A stretch of 64,000 bases of DNA from Hydrogenispora sp. (lineage in GTDB: Bacteria > Bacillota > UBA4882 > UBA10575). A model generated the notes under the pieces. It was not told the origin of the DNA. It made no database searches and saw nothing but the letters and a program-made list of their open reading frames with translations. The DNA lies in NCBI GenBank assembly GCA_012837705.1, contig DUQQ01000083.1, forward strand, positions 1 through 64,000, given 5' to 3'. The position numbers and the translations under genes were made by a program. Position 1 is the stretch's first letter. Every line of letters starts with the position of its first letter. Below, piece by piece: positions 1 through 9,931 of the stretch.

Positions 1-996
1 ATTGTGCCCCAAAGCGCCCAGGCGTAAAGCCCACTGGTTACCGGTGACCCCCAGGTAAGTGGTGGTAGGAGGTTGGGTTTCGTGGGTGCCGCTGAAAAAA
101 AAGTCGACGCGGGTATCGGCAGAAAGTTCGCTGCTGGAGCGGAAGTTCAAATTCCAAGGCAAGATTGTATTGGCTGTTGGCGGCAGGTAACTAAAGTTCA
201 CTGCCGTACTAACCGGGAGGACCAGATCCAGATCACGGTGGGCATTTTGCGTTCCGGTGATGAGGATCTTCACCTTGAAAGGTGGTGTTTCGGGCCCGCT
301 GTCGTGCAGCTGGAGGGCAATCTCTTCTAACGTACCGGTGGGTGTGGCCGGCGGGACCAGGCAACTAAGGAAGAATTCCCTGGCTTCGCCGGGGTCAAGC
401 GGGTTAGTTGTCGGGTTATGCCAATAGACCGGCCAACCCTTTTCCGAGTTGATCTCCAGGTCAAGCCGTTCGGTGGTTGTTCCCAGGTTGAGGAGGCGGA
501 CCGGAATGAACACTTCCGTACCGGCTTCTGCCCGGATCAGAGGAAGCGGTTCCCATTTAAGGTGGCGCACGGGTTTGACCTTCGTTTGCACAATGTATTC
601 TTTTTCGGTATTATTTGCTCTTAAAAACAGGTGTAAATGATCCGCAGTTCCCGCCATTACCGACGACGGGATCAGGAGTGAGCATACCACATACTCTTCG
701 CCACCCGGCGCGACAACCAGTTCTTCCGTGGGACCAAGCAGGGGCCAGCCCTGCGTGGAATGGGCCTTTGCTTTAAGGAAGATGGATTCTGTTGTCCGGT
801 TTTCCACCCGAAAAATATAAGTGGCCACTTCTGCCGGTTCAACCTCTTGGCCCGGGGGCACTGAGACAAGGAGACCAGCAGCAAAAAGGGAATCTTCGGC
901 GGCATGGACACCGAAGGAGGCGACCATGGTTAGAAAAAGGACCAAACCGGAGACAAGAAAAGTCTTCTGGTAACGGCGAAACAATTTCTGGACCAA
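1..996 (-). CDS. Secreted hypothetical protein, N-terminal part (C-terminus lies beyond the left edge)
   Basis: Minus-strand frame open from a TTG at 996 to base 1, absent from the ORF track because it runs off the window. Reads MVQKLFRRYQKTFLVSGLVLFLTMVASFGVHAAEDS (signal peptide), then beta-rich sequence; AAGGTGG upstream as RBS. Confidence 0.75.
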   Translation of the reverse strand, partial: MVQKLFRRYQKTFLVSGLVLFLTMVASFGVHAAEDSLFAAGLLVSVPPGQEVEPAEVATYIFRVENRTTESIFLKAKAHSTQGWPLLGPTEELVVAPGGEEYVVCSLLIPSSVMAGTADHLHLFLRANNTEKEYIVQTKVKPVRHLKWEPLPLIRAEAGTEVFIPVRLLNLGTTTERLDLEINSEKGWPVYWHNPTTNPLDPGEAREFFLSCLVPPATPTGTLEEIALQLHDSGPETPPFKVKILITGTQNAHRDLDLVLPVSTAVNFSYLPPTANTILPWNLNFRSSSELSADTRVDFFFSGTHETQPPTTTYLGVTGNQWALRLGALGHN

Positions 997-1212
997 AATA
1001 TCCACCTTCCCTTAGGAATCATGAAAACGGTAGCCTGTTTTATCAGTTGAATTCAAGAAAAATTATGGAAAACCCTTCATTTGATCCGACAAATTAATAA
1101 AAAGGTGATAAAGATTACGGCCCGGACAATGGACCGGAAGGTGATGGGTTTAAAGGAAACCAAAAAAGGGGAGAATGAGGAGGAGAAAAACAAGTAGAGA
1201 GGTGGTATCCCG

Positions 1213-2256
1213 ATGACCGCCCGGTATACGTTGCTCTCCCTTTTTCTGGTCTTCTCTTTGCAAGGGTGTAATCTGTGGGATTATTTGAACATCCCTGAAC
1301 GGCAACCAACGGTTCCCCAAGGTAACCGCGGGGAAGCGCGGGAACTTTTGCACTCCTTTATGAACGCCCGGTTAGCGGATGAGAATGAAGACAAGCTCCG
1401 TGCTTATTTGACCGACGAAGCGTGGAATGACTACCAGGGTACAGATTTAACCTTGCGCGCGGAGGCAAACCAGGAATTTGTCGGCTACAAAATAATGGAG
1501 GAGTCGGATCTCACCGACGGACGCTACGCGTTCACGACCAATCTACAAACGCTTGACCGCAGCCAACCATATGGGGCCAACATTACCGAGGATCTGATTG
1601 TCAGTTTTAACAATGATGAGTACCGAATCGCTTCGGCGCGCCCGCTGAAAACCGTGGAAGTGCGGGCCGTCGGCACTGACCTGATCTGGGTCCGCCGGGA
1701 AAAGGAGGAAACCAAGGAAGTTAAGCTCTTTAATCTCCAAGACTTCCCACCACGCCTGACGCCACTGGGCGGAACGACGGAACTGGAGGCTGGTCGGGCT
1801 GGTTACGCCACGGCGATCTTGAACCCGGAAAACAGTCGTGTCGCGTTTGGCACAACCGGGACCCACGGCGCTTTAGCCGTCTTGAAATGGACCGGGGAAA
1901 CGCCCGACCCGGAACAGGTCACGCTGGAACCATTGGACCTTTATTACGGACAACACACCATTTTGCAGGCTTTTTCCCCGGATGCCCGGTATTTGGCGGT
2001 GGAAATTCGTAGTACCGCCGGAACGGACCGGGTTGAGGTTTATCAGGTTGACGAGAAAAACCGGCTTAACTTCCATCTCGAACAGGCTTTTCCTGTTGGC
2101 GAGTATAATGTGTCCTTTCGGCAGTGGGAACCGGACAGTAAAGCGTTCTTAATCCGGGTTAGCGCCGGGGTACAAACGAACGGTGATGAAGCGAAGATGG
2201 GTACTTGGCGGATTAATGTCCAAACGGGTGAACGGGAAAAGGTGATTGGCGGGTAA
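1213..2256 (+). CDS. Hypothetical lipoprotein
   Basis: 347 aa, signal peptide with lipobox LQGC at the N-terminus. Confidence 0.8.
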   Translation: MTARYTLLSLFLVFSLQGCNLWDYLNIPERQPTVPQGNRGEARELLHSFMNARLADENEDKLRAYLTDEAWNDYQGTDLTLRAEANQEFVGYKIMEESDLTDGRYAFTTNLQTLDRSQPYGANITEDLIVSFNNDEYRIASARPLKTVEVRAVGTDLIWVRREKEETKEVKLFNLQDFPPRLTPLGGTTELEAGRAGYATAILNPENSRVAFGTTGTHGALAVLKWTGETPDPEQVTLEPLDLYYGQHTILQAFSPDARYLAVEIRSTAGTDRVEVYQVDEKNRLNFHLEQAFPVGEYNVSFRQWEPDSKAFLIRVSAGVQTNGDEAKMGTWRINVQTGEREKVIGG

Positions 2257-2270
2257 AGGTAGGGAAAGGT

Positions 2271-2762
2271 GTGGCTTTCGACACTGACCAGAGGCGGAGC
2301 GGTGGTCAGCTCCACTGGTTGGACCTGTTGTTAGGGTTAGCCCTTCTGGTTTTGATCGGGCGGACGGTGGTTCAAACCTGGCCCCGTGTCGACCCGAAAG
2401 AAATGAGAACGGTCCGGTTGGAGGTGGTGGTGGACGGTCTGACCGCCGCACAGGCCATGCAGATTGCGACGGGCCAATGGGTTAAGGACGGAACCAGTGG
2501 CGAATTTATGGGGAAGATCATCAAGAAAACCCTAAATTCCGGGGGCGTCCAGGCGGAGCATAGCTGGGAGGAGGCGCTGCCCCCAAACGGCTTGTCCACG
2601 CCAGGCCTGGTTTTGCTTTTGGAACGGGAGGGGAAGATCGTGGAGCGGGAAGGGATCTTTTTTGGCCGAGAGACCGTCCGGTCCGGACAACAACGGAACT
2701 TCCATACTTTTTACGTGGAATTCACCGGCACCATCAACCGGATTGTTGTGGTGAAGGAGTGA
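2271..2762 (+). CDS. DUF4330-like single-TM protein
   Basis: 163 aa, one N-terminal TM segment; resembles the DUF4330 family; GTG start; next to O-antigen ligase-like/CsaB genes. Confidence 0.6.
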   Translation: MAFDTDQRRSGGQLHWLDLLLGLALLVLIGRTVVQTWPRVDPKEMRTVRLEVVVDGLTAAQAMQIATGQWVKDGTSGEFMGKIIKKTLNSGGVQAEHSWEEALPPNGLSTPGLVLLLEREGKIVEREGIFFGRETVRSGQQRNFHTFYVEFTGTINRIVVVKE

Positions 2763-3919
2763 GTAAGGTAGAAGGCCGGATTCTGGCCAATTGGCCCCGA
2801 CTATTCTTTTTCACCTTCCTTTTGGTGCTGTTGCGGCCGCAGGATCCCCTGCATTATCTTCTTTTTCTGCCCGGCTGCTTTGCCTCTTTATCCTGCCGGG
2901 AACAGTTAAGACCGCTTTACCTCTGGTTAGGCTGGTCTTTTTTTTCCGCCCTCTGTGCTCCGGAACCTTCTGTCGCGCTAGTGGCTTGGGGCGGTGAGTG
3001 TATCGTGGCCGGAGCGGGTTTCGCCGCCGGTCTTTCTGGCCGCCAGGACCGGTGGTGGTTACGCGTGCTGCAAGTTATAGGTTGGCTCATGGGCGGGATG
3101 ATCCTGGTCCAAGCGGCGGTTGCCCCGCCTTTTCCCCGCGGCTGGGTGGCGCCGACGGAACGGAGCGTGCTCCCTTTTCGGGTGACCGGCCTTTGGTACA
3201 ACCCGAACCAAACCGGGTTATTCCTGGCTTATCTGCTCCCCCTGTTTTTCGCTAATGCGGAAGAAAGGGCCGCCCGGGGCGGATGGTCGCGGGCTTTTCT
3301 TACCATTGTGCTCGCCGGTTTGACCGCGACGGCTTTGCTTTTTACTTACGCCCGGACCGCCTGGGTAGCGGCGTTGGTCGCCCTCTTTTATTACTGGGGA
3401 CCGCGGGAAACGGCGAACCGCCGCCGTTTGATCGTGCTTCTCTTCCTCCTGGTTGGTTTTTTGCCGTCGGTGGCGGGGCGCATTGGGCGTAATCCGCTTG
3501 CCAGTGGGACGCTGGACTATCGTTTTATGATTTGGCAGGAAACCTGGGGACTGGTGCAGAAATATCCCCTGGCGGGAGGCGGCAAAAAGGAGTTGCAGGC
3601 GACTTTGCGGCCTTTGCGGGTTGACCACGCCCATAACCACTATTTACAGATCGCGGCGGAGAAGGGGATCCCCGCTTTTCTGCTTTTTGGTTGGCTGCTT
3701 TTGCGGTTCTGGAAAGCCGCCTGTTCTTCGGGGCAAGCCGGTCACGATGACCGGCTTACGCGGGGGGTAAAAGCGGCCTTCACCGGTCAACTGGTCGCCG
3801 GATTAGCCGAGAGCATCTGGGCGGTTCCGCTCGGCTCTTTTTTATTCTGGTTTGCCTTTGCCCTGGTGGCCGCCGAACGGGAACCGGTGGTAACCGGAGA
3901 AGGAGAGGTTTCTGTTTAG
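2759..3919 (+). CDS. O-antigen ligase/polymerase-like membrane protein
   Basis: 386 aa polytopic protein with Wzy/ligase-like features (LWYNPNQTGLFLAYLLPLFFA, DHAHNHYLQIAAEKG); overlaps upstream stop. Confidence 0.8.
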   Translation: MSKVEGRILANWPRLFFFTFLLVLLRPQDPLHYLLFLPGCFASLSCREQLRPLYLWLGWSFFSALCAPEPSVALVAWGGECIVAGAGFAAGLSGRQDRWWLRVLQVIGWLMGGMILVQAAVAPPFPRGWVAPTERSVLPFRVTGLWYNPNQTGLFLAYLLPLFFANAEERAARGGWSRAFLTIVLAGLTATALLFTYARTAWVAALVALFYYWGPRETANRRRLIVLLFLLVGFLPSVAGRIGRNPLASGTLDYRFMIWQETWGLVQKYPLAGGGKKELQATLRPLRVDHAHNHYLQIAAEKGIPAFLLFGWLLLRFWKAACSSGQAGHDDRLTRGVKAAFTGQLVAGLAESIWAVPLGSFLFWFAFALVAAEREPVVTGEGEVSV

Positions 3920-3949
3920 CAGCGCCAACGGAAATATTGGGGGGATTTT

Positions 3950-5017
3950 ATGCCGAAGGTCTTTCTCTTTGGCTATTATGGCTTTGGTAACCTTGGAGAC
4001 GAACTTTTATGCGATTATTACGTGAGGTTGTTTCGTGATTATTACCCCGGTTTTGAACTTGTGGTGTTGACCGGGGATAAGCACCAAGGCAGCGCGGACG
4101 GGAGCGCTGCTTATGCGGTGGCCAGCCGTTGGAACCTCTGGCGTTTGGGCCGGATGATGGCCCCAGGGGATCTTTTGGTCGGGGGCGGAGGGAGTATCTT
4201 TCAGGATGTAACCAGCAAGCGGAGTCTCCTTTATTATCTGGCGCTTTTGCGCTTGGCCCACCGGCGGGGGGTGGCGATCATCCTGGCTGGTCAGGGGGTC
4301 GGCCCGTTGTCCACTTGGGGACGGAAGATGGCCCGCCCGGTTTTAAACTTGGTGGGGACGATCGCCTGTCGGGACCAGAGATCGATCCTGACGTTGGCGA
4401 TGATGGAGGTAAACGCGCCCCAGCTTTACTTGGGGGTTGATCCGTTATGGGATTATCCGTTCCCGCCCGGGCGGCTCGCCGTTGCGACGCGGGGGCGGCG
4501 TAAGCCGGTGATCGGCTATATCTTGCGGTCGGGGTTAAGCCGGGAAAAAAAACAACTGCTCATAAACCTGCGAACCCTTTTCGGTAATTTACAGCTGATA
4601 ACTTTATCGCCCGCCGATGATCGGGCTGCGCACGAGCTCGCGGACGTGCTCGGGACCGCCGCGCCCTGGTGTATACGGGATGCGGATACTTTCTTTCGCT
4701 TCGCGCCCGAACTGACCGTCGTGCTGAGTGAACGTTTACATGGACTGTTGCTGGCTGCCCGCTGTCGTATCCCCGGGATTGGACTTGGTACGGACCCGAA
4801 ACTCCACGCTTTTTGCCACCAAATGGATTGGACTTGCTGGCGGTGGCAAGATCCTTCCTTCCAATTGGGGGTTTGCACTCTGGTTAAGGAGCTGATCGCG
4901 GATCCGGTCTCAGCCTACCAGAAGGTACGGCAGCTGGCGGAGGTCATGGAGGAAAAAGGAGAGGAGGATCGGCATTGGTTCATCAACCAGGTGCAAGCAA
5001 TGCTACTGGGCGGGTAG
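3950..5017 (+). CDS. csaB: Polysaccharide pyruvyl transferase CsaB
   Basis: MPKVFLFGYYGFGNLGDELL N-terminus, VGGGGSIFQDVTSKRSLLYYL, LSERLHGLLLAARCRIPGIGL. Confidence 0.9.
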   Translation: MPKVFLFGYYGFGNLGDELLCDYYVRLFRDYYPGFELVVLTGDKHQGSADGSAAYAVASRWNLWRLGRMMAPGDLLVGGGGSIFQDVTSKRSLLYYLALLRLAHRRGVAIILAGQGVGPLSTWGRKMARPVLNLVGTIACRDQRSILTLAMMEVNAPQLYLGVDPLWDYPFPPGRLAVATRGRRKPVIGYILRSGLSREKKQLLINLRTLFGNLQLITLSPADDRAAHELADVLGTAAPWCIRDADTFFRFAPELTVVLSERLHGLLLAARCRIPGIGLGTDPKLHAFCHQMDWTCWRWQDPSFQLGVCTLVKELIADPVSAYQKVRQLAEVMEEKGEEDRHWFINQVQAMLLGG

Positions 5018-5748
5018 AGGTGTTGGGGTTTCCGGTTGATCCGATACCGCTGGAAGCAGCGGTGTGGCGTTTATCATCAGCCCTCGCGGCTGGTGGGGAA
5101 AGATTAAGGGTGGTCACACTGAACCCGGAAATGTTGATGGCGGGTTTAGCCGATCCGGGGTTGGGAAAGGCGCTCCGCAGCGCCGATCTGGTTGTCCCCG
5201 ATGGGATCGGAATTGTTTGGGCGTTACGGCGGCAGGGGCGGTGTCAGCAAAGGCGGGTGACCGGGGTTGATCTGGTTGAAACCCTGCTTACGCAGGAGCA
5301 AACCCGTCCCTTACGCCTGTTTCTACTCGGTGGTGAACCGGGCGTTGGGGTAGCGGCGGCAGCCAAGATCGAGCAGCGTTGGCCCGGAATTACGGTGGCC
5401 GGGGTCGCCCACGGCTTCTTTCCTCCGGAAGAGGACGCCAAGATCGTGAATAAGATTAACCAGGCCCGTACCGATCTACTCCTGGTCGGAATGGGGGTGC
5501 CCCGCCAGGAAAGATGGCTCCATCAGTACTGGCCTGACCTGACGGTTACGGTGGGGATCGGCGTCGGTGGACTCCTCGATCTTTGGGCGGGCCGGAGTAA
5601 AAGGGCGCCTGCTCTACTCAGGAGGAGCGGTCTGGAATGGGCTTATCGGGTGTGGCGGGAACCAGCCCGGTGGCAGCGGTTACGCGTTTTGCCCGTTTTC
5701 ATCCGCATGGTCCGCGCCGAACAGCCGGACAAGAAGAAGGATTGGTGA
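4975..5748 (+). CDS. tagA: WecB/TagA/CpsF family glycosyltransferase
   Basis: TLNPEMLMAG, VVPDGIGIVWALR, LLLVGMGVPRQERWLHQYW, GIGVGGLLDLWAGRSKRAPALLRRSGLEW. Confidence 0.9.
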   Translation: MVHQPGASNATGRVEVLGFPVDPIPLEAAVWRLSSALAAGGERLRVVTLNPEMLMAGLADPGLGKALRSADLVVPDGIGIVWALRRQGRCQQRRVTGVDLVETLLTQEQTRPLRLFLLGGEPGVGVAAAAKIEQRWPGITVAGVAHGFFPPEEDAKIVNKINQARTDLLLVGMGVPRQERWLHQYWPDLTVTVGIGVGGLLDLWAGRSKRAPALLRRSGLEWAYRVWREPARWQRLRVLPVFIRMVRAEQPDKKKDW

Positions 5749-5760
5749 GGAGGAGAACAG

Positions 5761-6624
5761 ATGGCACAACAGAAGGAGAACGGCAGCCGCCTCAAAAGAG
5801 AGATCATTGATTATATCGGGATTTTTATCGGGGTTAATATAACTGCCCTTGGATTAGTTTGGTTTTTGATTCCCAACAAGATCGCGGCCGGTGGGGTCAG
5901 TGGCCTGGCGACAATCCTGTATTATCTGTGGCAGTGGCCGGTGGGGGTTGTTATTCTGCTGGTGAATATCCCGCTCTTTTTGGCCTGCCTTCTAGTCTTT
6001 GGCCCCAATTTTGGCATGAAGACCGTCTTCGGCACGGTCTTGCTGTCAGTGGTGATCGAGTATTGGGGAGCGTTTTTACATCCGTTAACCCTCGACCCCC
6101 TGCTGGGCTCCTTGTGGGGGGGCGTTTTAGCCGGTGCCGGTGTGGGGATCGCCTTACGTTATCACGGCACAACCGGCGGGACTGATCTGGCCGCCAAACT
6201 TCTGGCCCGGTTCTCCAGTTTATCAATGGGGCAAGCGGTTTTGGTACTCGATGGTTTGGTGATCGCCCTGGCCGGCTTGGTCTTTAAGTCGGTCGATCTC
6301 ATGTTGTACGCCTTGATCTCAATAGTAGTTTCTGGTAAAATTATAGATGGTGTATTAGATGGTTTTAACTATTCAAAAGGGGTTTACATCATCTCTGACC
6401 AGTCGGAACGGATCGCCCAGCGGATCCTCAACGAAATGGACCGGGGGGTAACGGGTCTGGCGGGGCGCGGCGTCTATTCGGGGCAAGCCCGCGAGGTTCT
6501 GCTCTGTGTGATCGGGCGGACGGAAGAGATGCGGCTGAAACGCTTGGTGAAAGAAGAAGACCCTAACGCTTTTGTGATTATTACGACGGTCCATGAGGTA
6601 TTAGGCGAAGGTTTTCAAGAATAG
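5761..6624 (+). CDS. YitT family protein (DUF2179 C-terminus)
   Basis: 287 aa, multiple TM segments, RYHGTTGGTDLAAKLL and IITTVHEVLGEGF motifs. Confidence 0.9.
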   Translation: MAQQKENGSRLKREIIDYIGIFIGVNITALGLVWFLIPNKIAAGGVSGLATILYYLWQWPVGVVILLVNIPLFLACLLVFGPNFGMKTVFGTVLLSVVIEYWGAFLHPLTLDPLLGSLWGGVLAGAGVGIALRYHGTTGGTDLAAKLLARFSSLSMGQAVLVLDGLVIALAGLVFKSVDLMLYALISIVVSGKIIDGVLDGFNYSKGVYIISDQSERIAQRILNEMDRGVTGLAGRGVYSGQAREVLLCVIGRTEEMRLKRLVKEEDPNAFVIITTVHEVLGEGFQE

Positions 6625-6823
6625 AATAAATTGACCACTCCCTGTTTCTGTAGATAATATATGATGAAATTATCTAGTAAAAAAGGGAGGAATTTGATCC
6701 GGAAAAGAGAATAATATGGTATAAGAGCCATCCTTGTGTTTCAGGAGGTTGGGGGATGAAGCGTTCCTAGAATACTCTCCAGTTCTCCTTGGCTCAAAAA
6801 ATATATAAAGAAGGAGGATTAGA

Positions 6824-7429
6824 ATGAGAAAAGTTTTGGTCGTCTTAGTTTCGCTTGCGATGCTGTTCTCGGTTGTTCCGGTAGCGATGGGTGCCTTCGA
6901 AGATGCACCGAAAGCGACCCACTGGGCGTATGACAATTTCACATTGTTATATAATGCCGGGTTGTTAAAAGGCTACCCCGACGGCACCTTTAAGGGCGAA
7001 AGGTACGCAACCCGTTACGAGATGGTTGAATTGACCGCTCGGATTCTGAAGTACCTCGAAAGCCAAATGGTTGGCGGCGTTGCGCTTCCTGAGAATGGCG
7101 GACGGATCGCTCTGACTGAAGCCCAGGCTAAACAACTGATCAGCCAGGCTTTAGCGGAAGAGCAAGTGGCAACTGCTGCCGATCTCGATGTCATTTACGG
7201 TGCGTTGCGTGCTCTTGAAGAAGAATTTATGGACGAATTGAATGCGCGCAGTGACGTCAACGTTTCCCTTCTCGAGAGCAGAGTTACCGCCCTCGAAACC
7301 AAGGTTGACGAACAAGGGGCAAGACTTGACGCTGTTGAGCAGCAGTCCAAATCCAACAAGACCATTGGTATTGTTGCGTTGATTCTGGGCGTAGCCGGCA
7401 TCGTCTTTGGGTTTGTGCCCGGTAAATAA
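6824..7429 (+). CDS. Small SLH-domain protein with coiled coil and C-terminal TM segment
   Basis: Signal peptide, FEDAPKATHWAYDNFTLLYNAGLLKGYPDGTFKGERYATRYEM SLH motif, coiled coil, C-terminal hydrophobic helix; AAGGAGG RBS. Confidence 0.85.
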   Translation: MRKVLVVLVSLAMLFSVVPVAMGAFEDAPKATHWAYDNFTLLYNAGLLKGYPDGTFKGERYATRYEMVELTARILKYLESQMVGGVALPENGGRIALTEAQAKQLISQALAEEQVATAADLDVIYGALRALEEEFMDELNARSDVNVSLLESRVTALETKVDEQGARLDAVEQQSKSNKTIGIVALILGVAGIVFGFVPGK

Positions 7430-7462
7430 TTCGAGCGCTACATACAAACGATATGCAAAACA

Positions 7463-7489
7463 GGCCGTTTAACCATAACGGCCTTTTTT
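7463..7489 (+). terminator. Rho-independent terminator after SLH gene
   Basis: GGCCGTT/AACGGCC stem followed by T6. Confidence 0.8.
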
Positions 7490-7534
7490 CATGGTCCCTT
7501 TGGCCTTGGGCAAAAAGGCTTTGACCGGTTTTGC

Positions 7535-7564
7535 TTGACAGAGGAAAGTTTGGTGTGGTAGATT
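7535..7564 (+). promoter_or_regulatory. Candidate sigma-A promoter upstream of pcrA
   Basis: TTGACA - 18 nt - TAGATT. Confidence 0.5.
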
Positions 7565-7642
7565 AGCTTTTAAATAGAGGTGGTTTTTGGATTATCCCAT
7601 ACCAACAAAAGGAAGCAAGTACATTTTTGGGGGCTAAGCAGA

Positions 7643-9823
7643 TTGGAATTATGGAAGAATGAACTTAACCCAGCGCAACGGGAAGCGGTCTGCCATACTG
7701 AAGGACCGCTTTTGATTTTAGCGGGGGCCGGGAGCGGAAAGACGCGAGTGCTTACTTACCGCATCGCACAGCTCTTAAAGAACGGGGTTGATCCCTGGCG
7801 GATTCTGGCGGTGACCTTTACCAATAAGGCAGCCCAGGAAATGAGGGAGCGGGTCGGACAGCTCATTGGCCCGCAGGCGGAAAAGATTTGGCTCATGACC
7901 TTCCATGCGACCTGTGTCCGGATTTTACGGCAGGACGGTACCGCGATCGGGGTGGCGTCCAACTTTGTGATCTACGACACGCAAGACCAGTTAATCGTGG
8001 TGCGGGAAGCTTTACGGGAGTTGAATATAAGCGAGAAGAATTGTAATCCCCGGGCGGTACTGGCCACCATCTCCCGGGCGAAGAATGAATTGATTGGGCC
8101 CGAGGAATATGCGGGTAATGCGGTTGACTTCTGGGCCAGCATCGTTAAGAAAGTGTACCCGCTTTACCAGCGGAAACTGGCCGATAATGGGGCGGTTGAT
8201 TTTGATGATCTGATCGGTTTGACGATCCGTCTGTTTCAGGAATGCCCGGCCGTTCTCGAGAAATACCAAGAACGGTTCCAGTATATCATGATCGACGAGT
8301 ACCAGGATACCAACTACGCGCAATATACTTTAGTACGATTACTGGCGGGTAAGTACCGTAATCTTTGCGTGGTTGGCGATGATGACCAGTCCATCTACGG
8401 GTTCCGCAATGCAGATATCCGGAATATTCTCGATTTTGAAAAGGATTACCCCGAGGTTAAAGTGGTCAAGCTGGAACAGAACTACCGGTCGACGCAGAAT
8501 ATTTTGAAGGTAGCCAATGAGGTGATCCGCAACAACCATTCCCGGAAGACGAAGACCCTGTGGACCGAGAATGACGAAGGGGAACTGGTTACCCTGCTCA
8601 AAGCCGCTGATGAACGGGAAGAGGCGTGGTTGGTGGCGGCGACTCTGGAAGAGCTGATCCGGACCGAAGGCTATCGCTATTCCGATTTCGCTTTTTTATA
8701 CCGGACCAATGCGCAGTCGCGGGTGTTTGAAGAGATCTTGATCCAAAAAGGCCTTCCTTACCAGGTGGTGGGGGGGCAGCGTTTCTATGACCGCAAGGAG
8801 ATCCGGGACTTACTCAGCTACCTGAAACTGATCTATAACCCAAACGACCGGATTAGTTTGCGGCGGGTGATTAACACACCTAAACGGGGGATCGGGGAAA
8901 CCACCGTCGAACGTTTTTTTTCCTTTATTGATGCGGAAGGATTAGACACCATGGACGCTTTCCGGCGGGTCGCGGAAGTCCCCGGTTTAAGCAGTCGGGC
9001 GGTGAAAGCGCTCTCCGGATTTGCCGCGTTTTTAGAGGAGATCTTGGCTTTACAAGCGACGTTTTCGATCACCAGCTTAACACAGGAGATCTTGGATAAG
9101 TCCGGCTACCTGGCCAGTTTGCAACAGGAGGGTACGGTGGAAGCCGAGAGTAGGCTGGAAAACTTGAACGAATTCCTGTCGATCACCGCCGGGTTTGAAA
9201 AGGAGAGCGACGACCAAACGTTGGGGGCTTTCCTCGAGACCGTGGCCTTAGTGGCCGATGTTGATCAATTCCAGGAGCAGGAGAGCATAACGCTGATGAC
9301 GATCCATTCGGCCAAAGGATTGGAGTTTCCCGTCGTTTTTCTGGTTGGTATGGAAGAAGGGATCTTTCCCCACAGCCGCTCGCTTATGGACGAAGCGGAG
9401 TTGGAGGAGGAAAGGCGCCTGTGTTACGTGGGGATGACCCGTGCCCGGCAGCGTTTGTACCTTTCTTATGCCCAGATGCGTACCCTTTACGGTAACTTCC
9501 AGTACCAGGTGCCCTCCCGGTTCATCCAGGAGATCCCGGCGGCGCTTCTCTTCCGGAGGGAGGAACCGGAGCAAGAACCGGTAGTTACGACTACACCGAG
9601 TCCCCGGTTTTTTAAGCCATCGGTGTCGGCGCCTTCTGCGCCAGCGGCGGCCGGGTCCGTCACCTACCGCCCCGGGGAAAAAGTGATCCACCGTAAGTGG
9701 GGGCAAGGGACGATTATCACCGTGGAAGGGAGTGGCCAGGAGACGAAGGTGAAGGTGGCTTTTCCCGGTTTGGGGATCAAAGAACTCCTGGTCGAACTGG
9801 CACCGCTGGAAAAGGTGGAATAA
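7643..9823 (+). CDS. pcrA: UvrD/Rep family DNA helicase PcrA
   Basis: LNPAQREAVCHTEGPLLILAGAGSGKTRVLTYRIAQL, DEYQDTNYAQY, TIHSAKGLEFPVVFLVGMEEGIFPH. TTG at 7643 preferred over the ORF-track start at 7580. Confidence 0.95.
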   Translation: MELWKNELNPAQREAVCHTEGPLLILAGAGSGKTRVLTYRIAQLLKNGVDPWRILAVTFTNKAAQEMRERVGQLIGPQAEKIWLMTFHATCVRILRQDGTAIGVASNFVIYDTQDQLIVVREALRELNISEKNCNPRAVLATISRAKNELIGPEEYAGNAVDFWASIVKKVYPLYQRKLADNGAVDFDDLIGLTIRLFQECPAVLEKYQERFQYIMIDEYQDTNYAQYTLVRLLAGKYRNLCVVGDDDQSIYGFRNADIRNILDFEKDYPEVKVVKLEQNYRSTQNILKVANEVIRNNHSRKTKTLWTENDEGELVTLLKAADEREEAWLVAATLEELIRTEGYRYSDFAFLYRTNAQSRVFEEILIQKGLPYQVVGGQRFYDRKEIRDLLSYLKLIYNPNDRISLRRVINTPKRGIGETTVERFFSFIDAEGLDTMDAFRRVAEVPGLSSRAVKALSGFAAFLEEILALQATFSITSLTQEILDKSGYLASLQQEGTVEAESRLENLNEFLSITAGFEKESDDQTLGAFLETVALVADVDQFQEQESITLMTIHSAKGLEFPVVFLVGMEEGIFPHSRSLMDEAELEEERRLCYVGMTRARQRLYLSYAQMRTLYGNFQYQVPSRFIQEIPAALLFRREEPEQEPVVTTTPSPRFFKPSVSAPSAPAAAGSVTYRPGEKVIHRKWGQGTIITVEGSGQETKVKVAFPGLGIKELLVELAPLEKVE

Positions 9824-9931
9824 GGGGCTACCAACATATTCCTGCCAGTGTTGGACGCCCTACCGGAAGGAACGCTCCGTTCCAAGTCGAAGATTCATAC
9901 GATGAACATTGCTTTGGCGGGAGGACTAAAT

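Noticed and set aside
3218-3640. 140-aa minus-strand ORF opposite the O-antigen ligase-like gene
   Set aside because: Shadow ORF; low-complexity basic translation with no recognisable motif.
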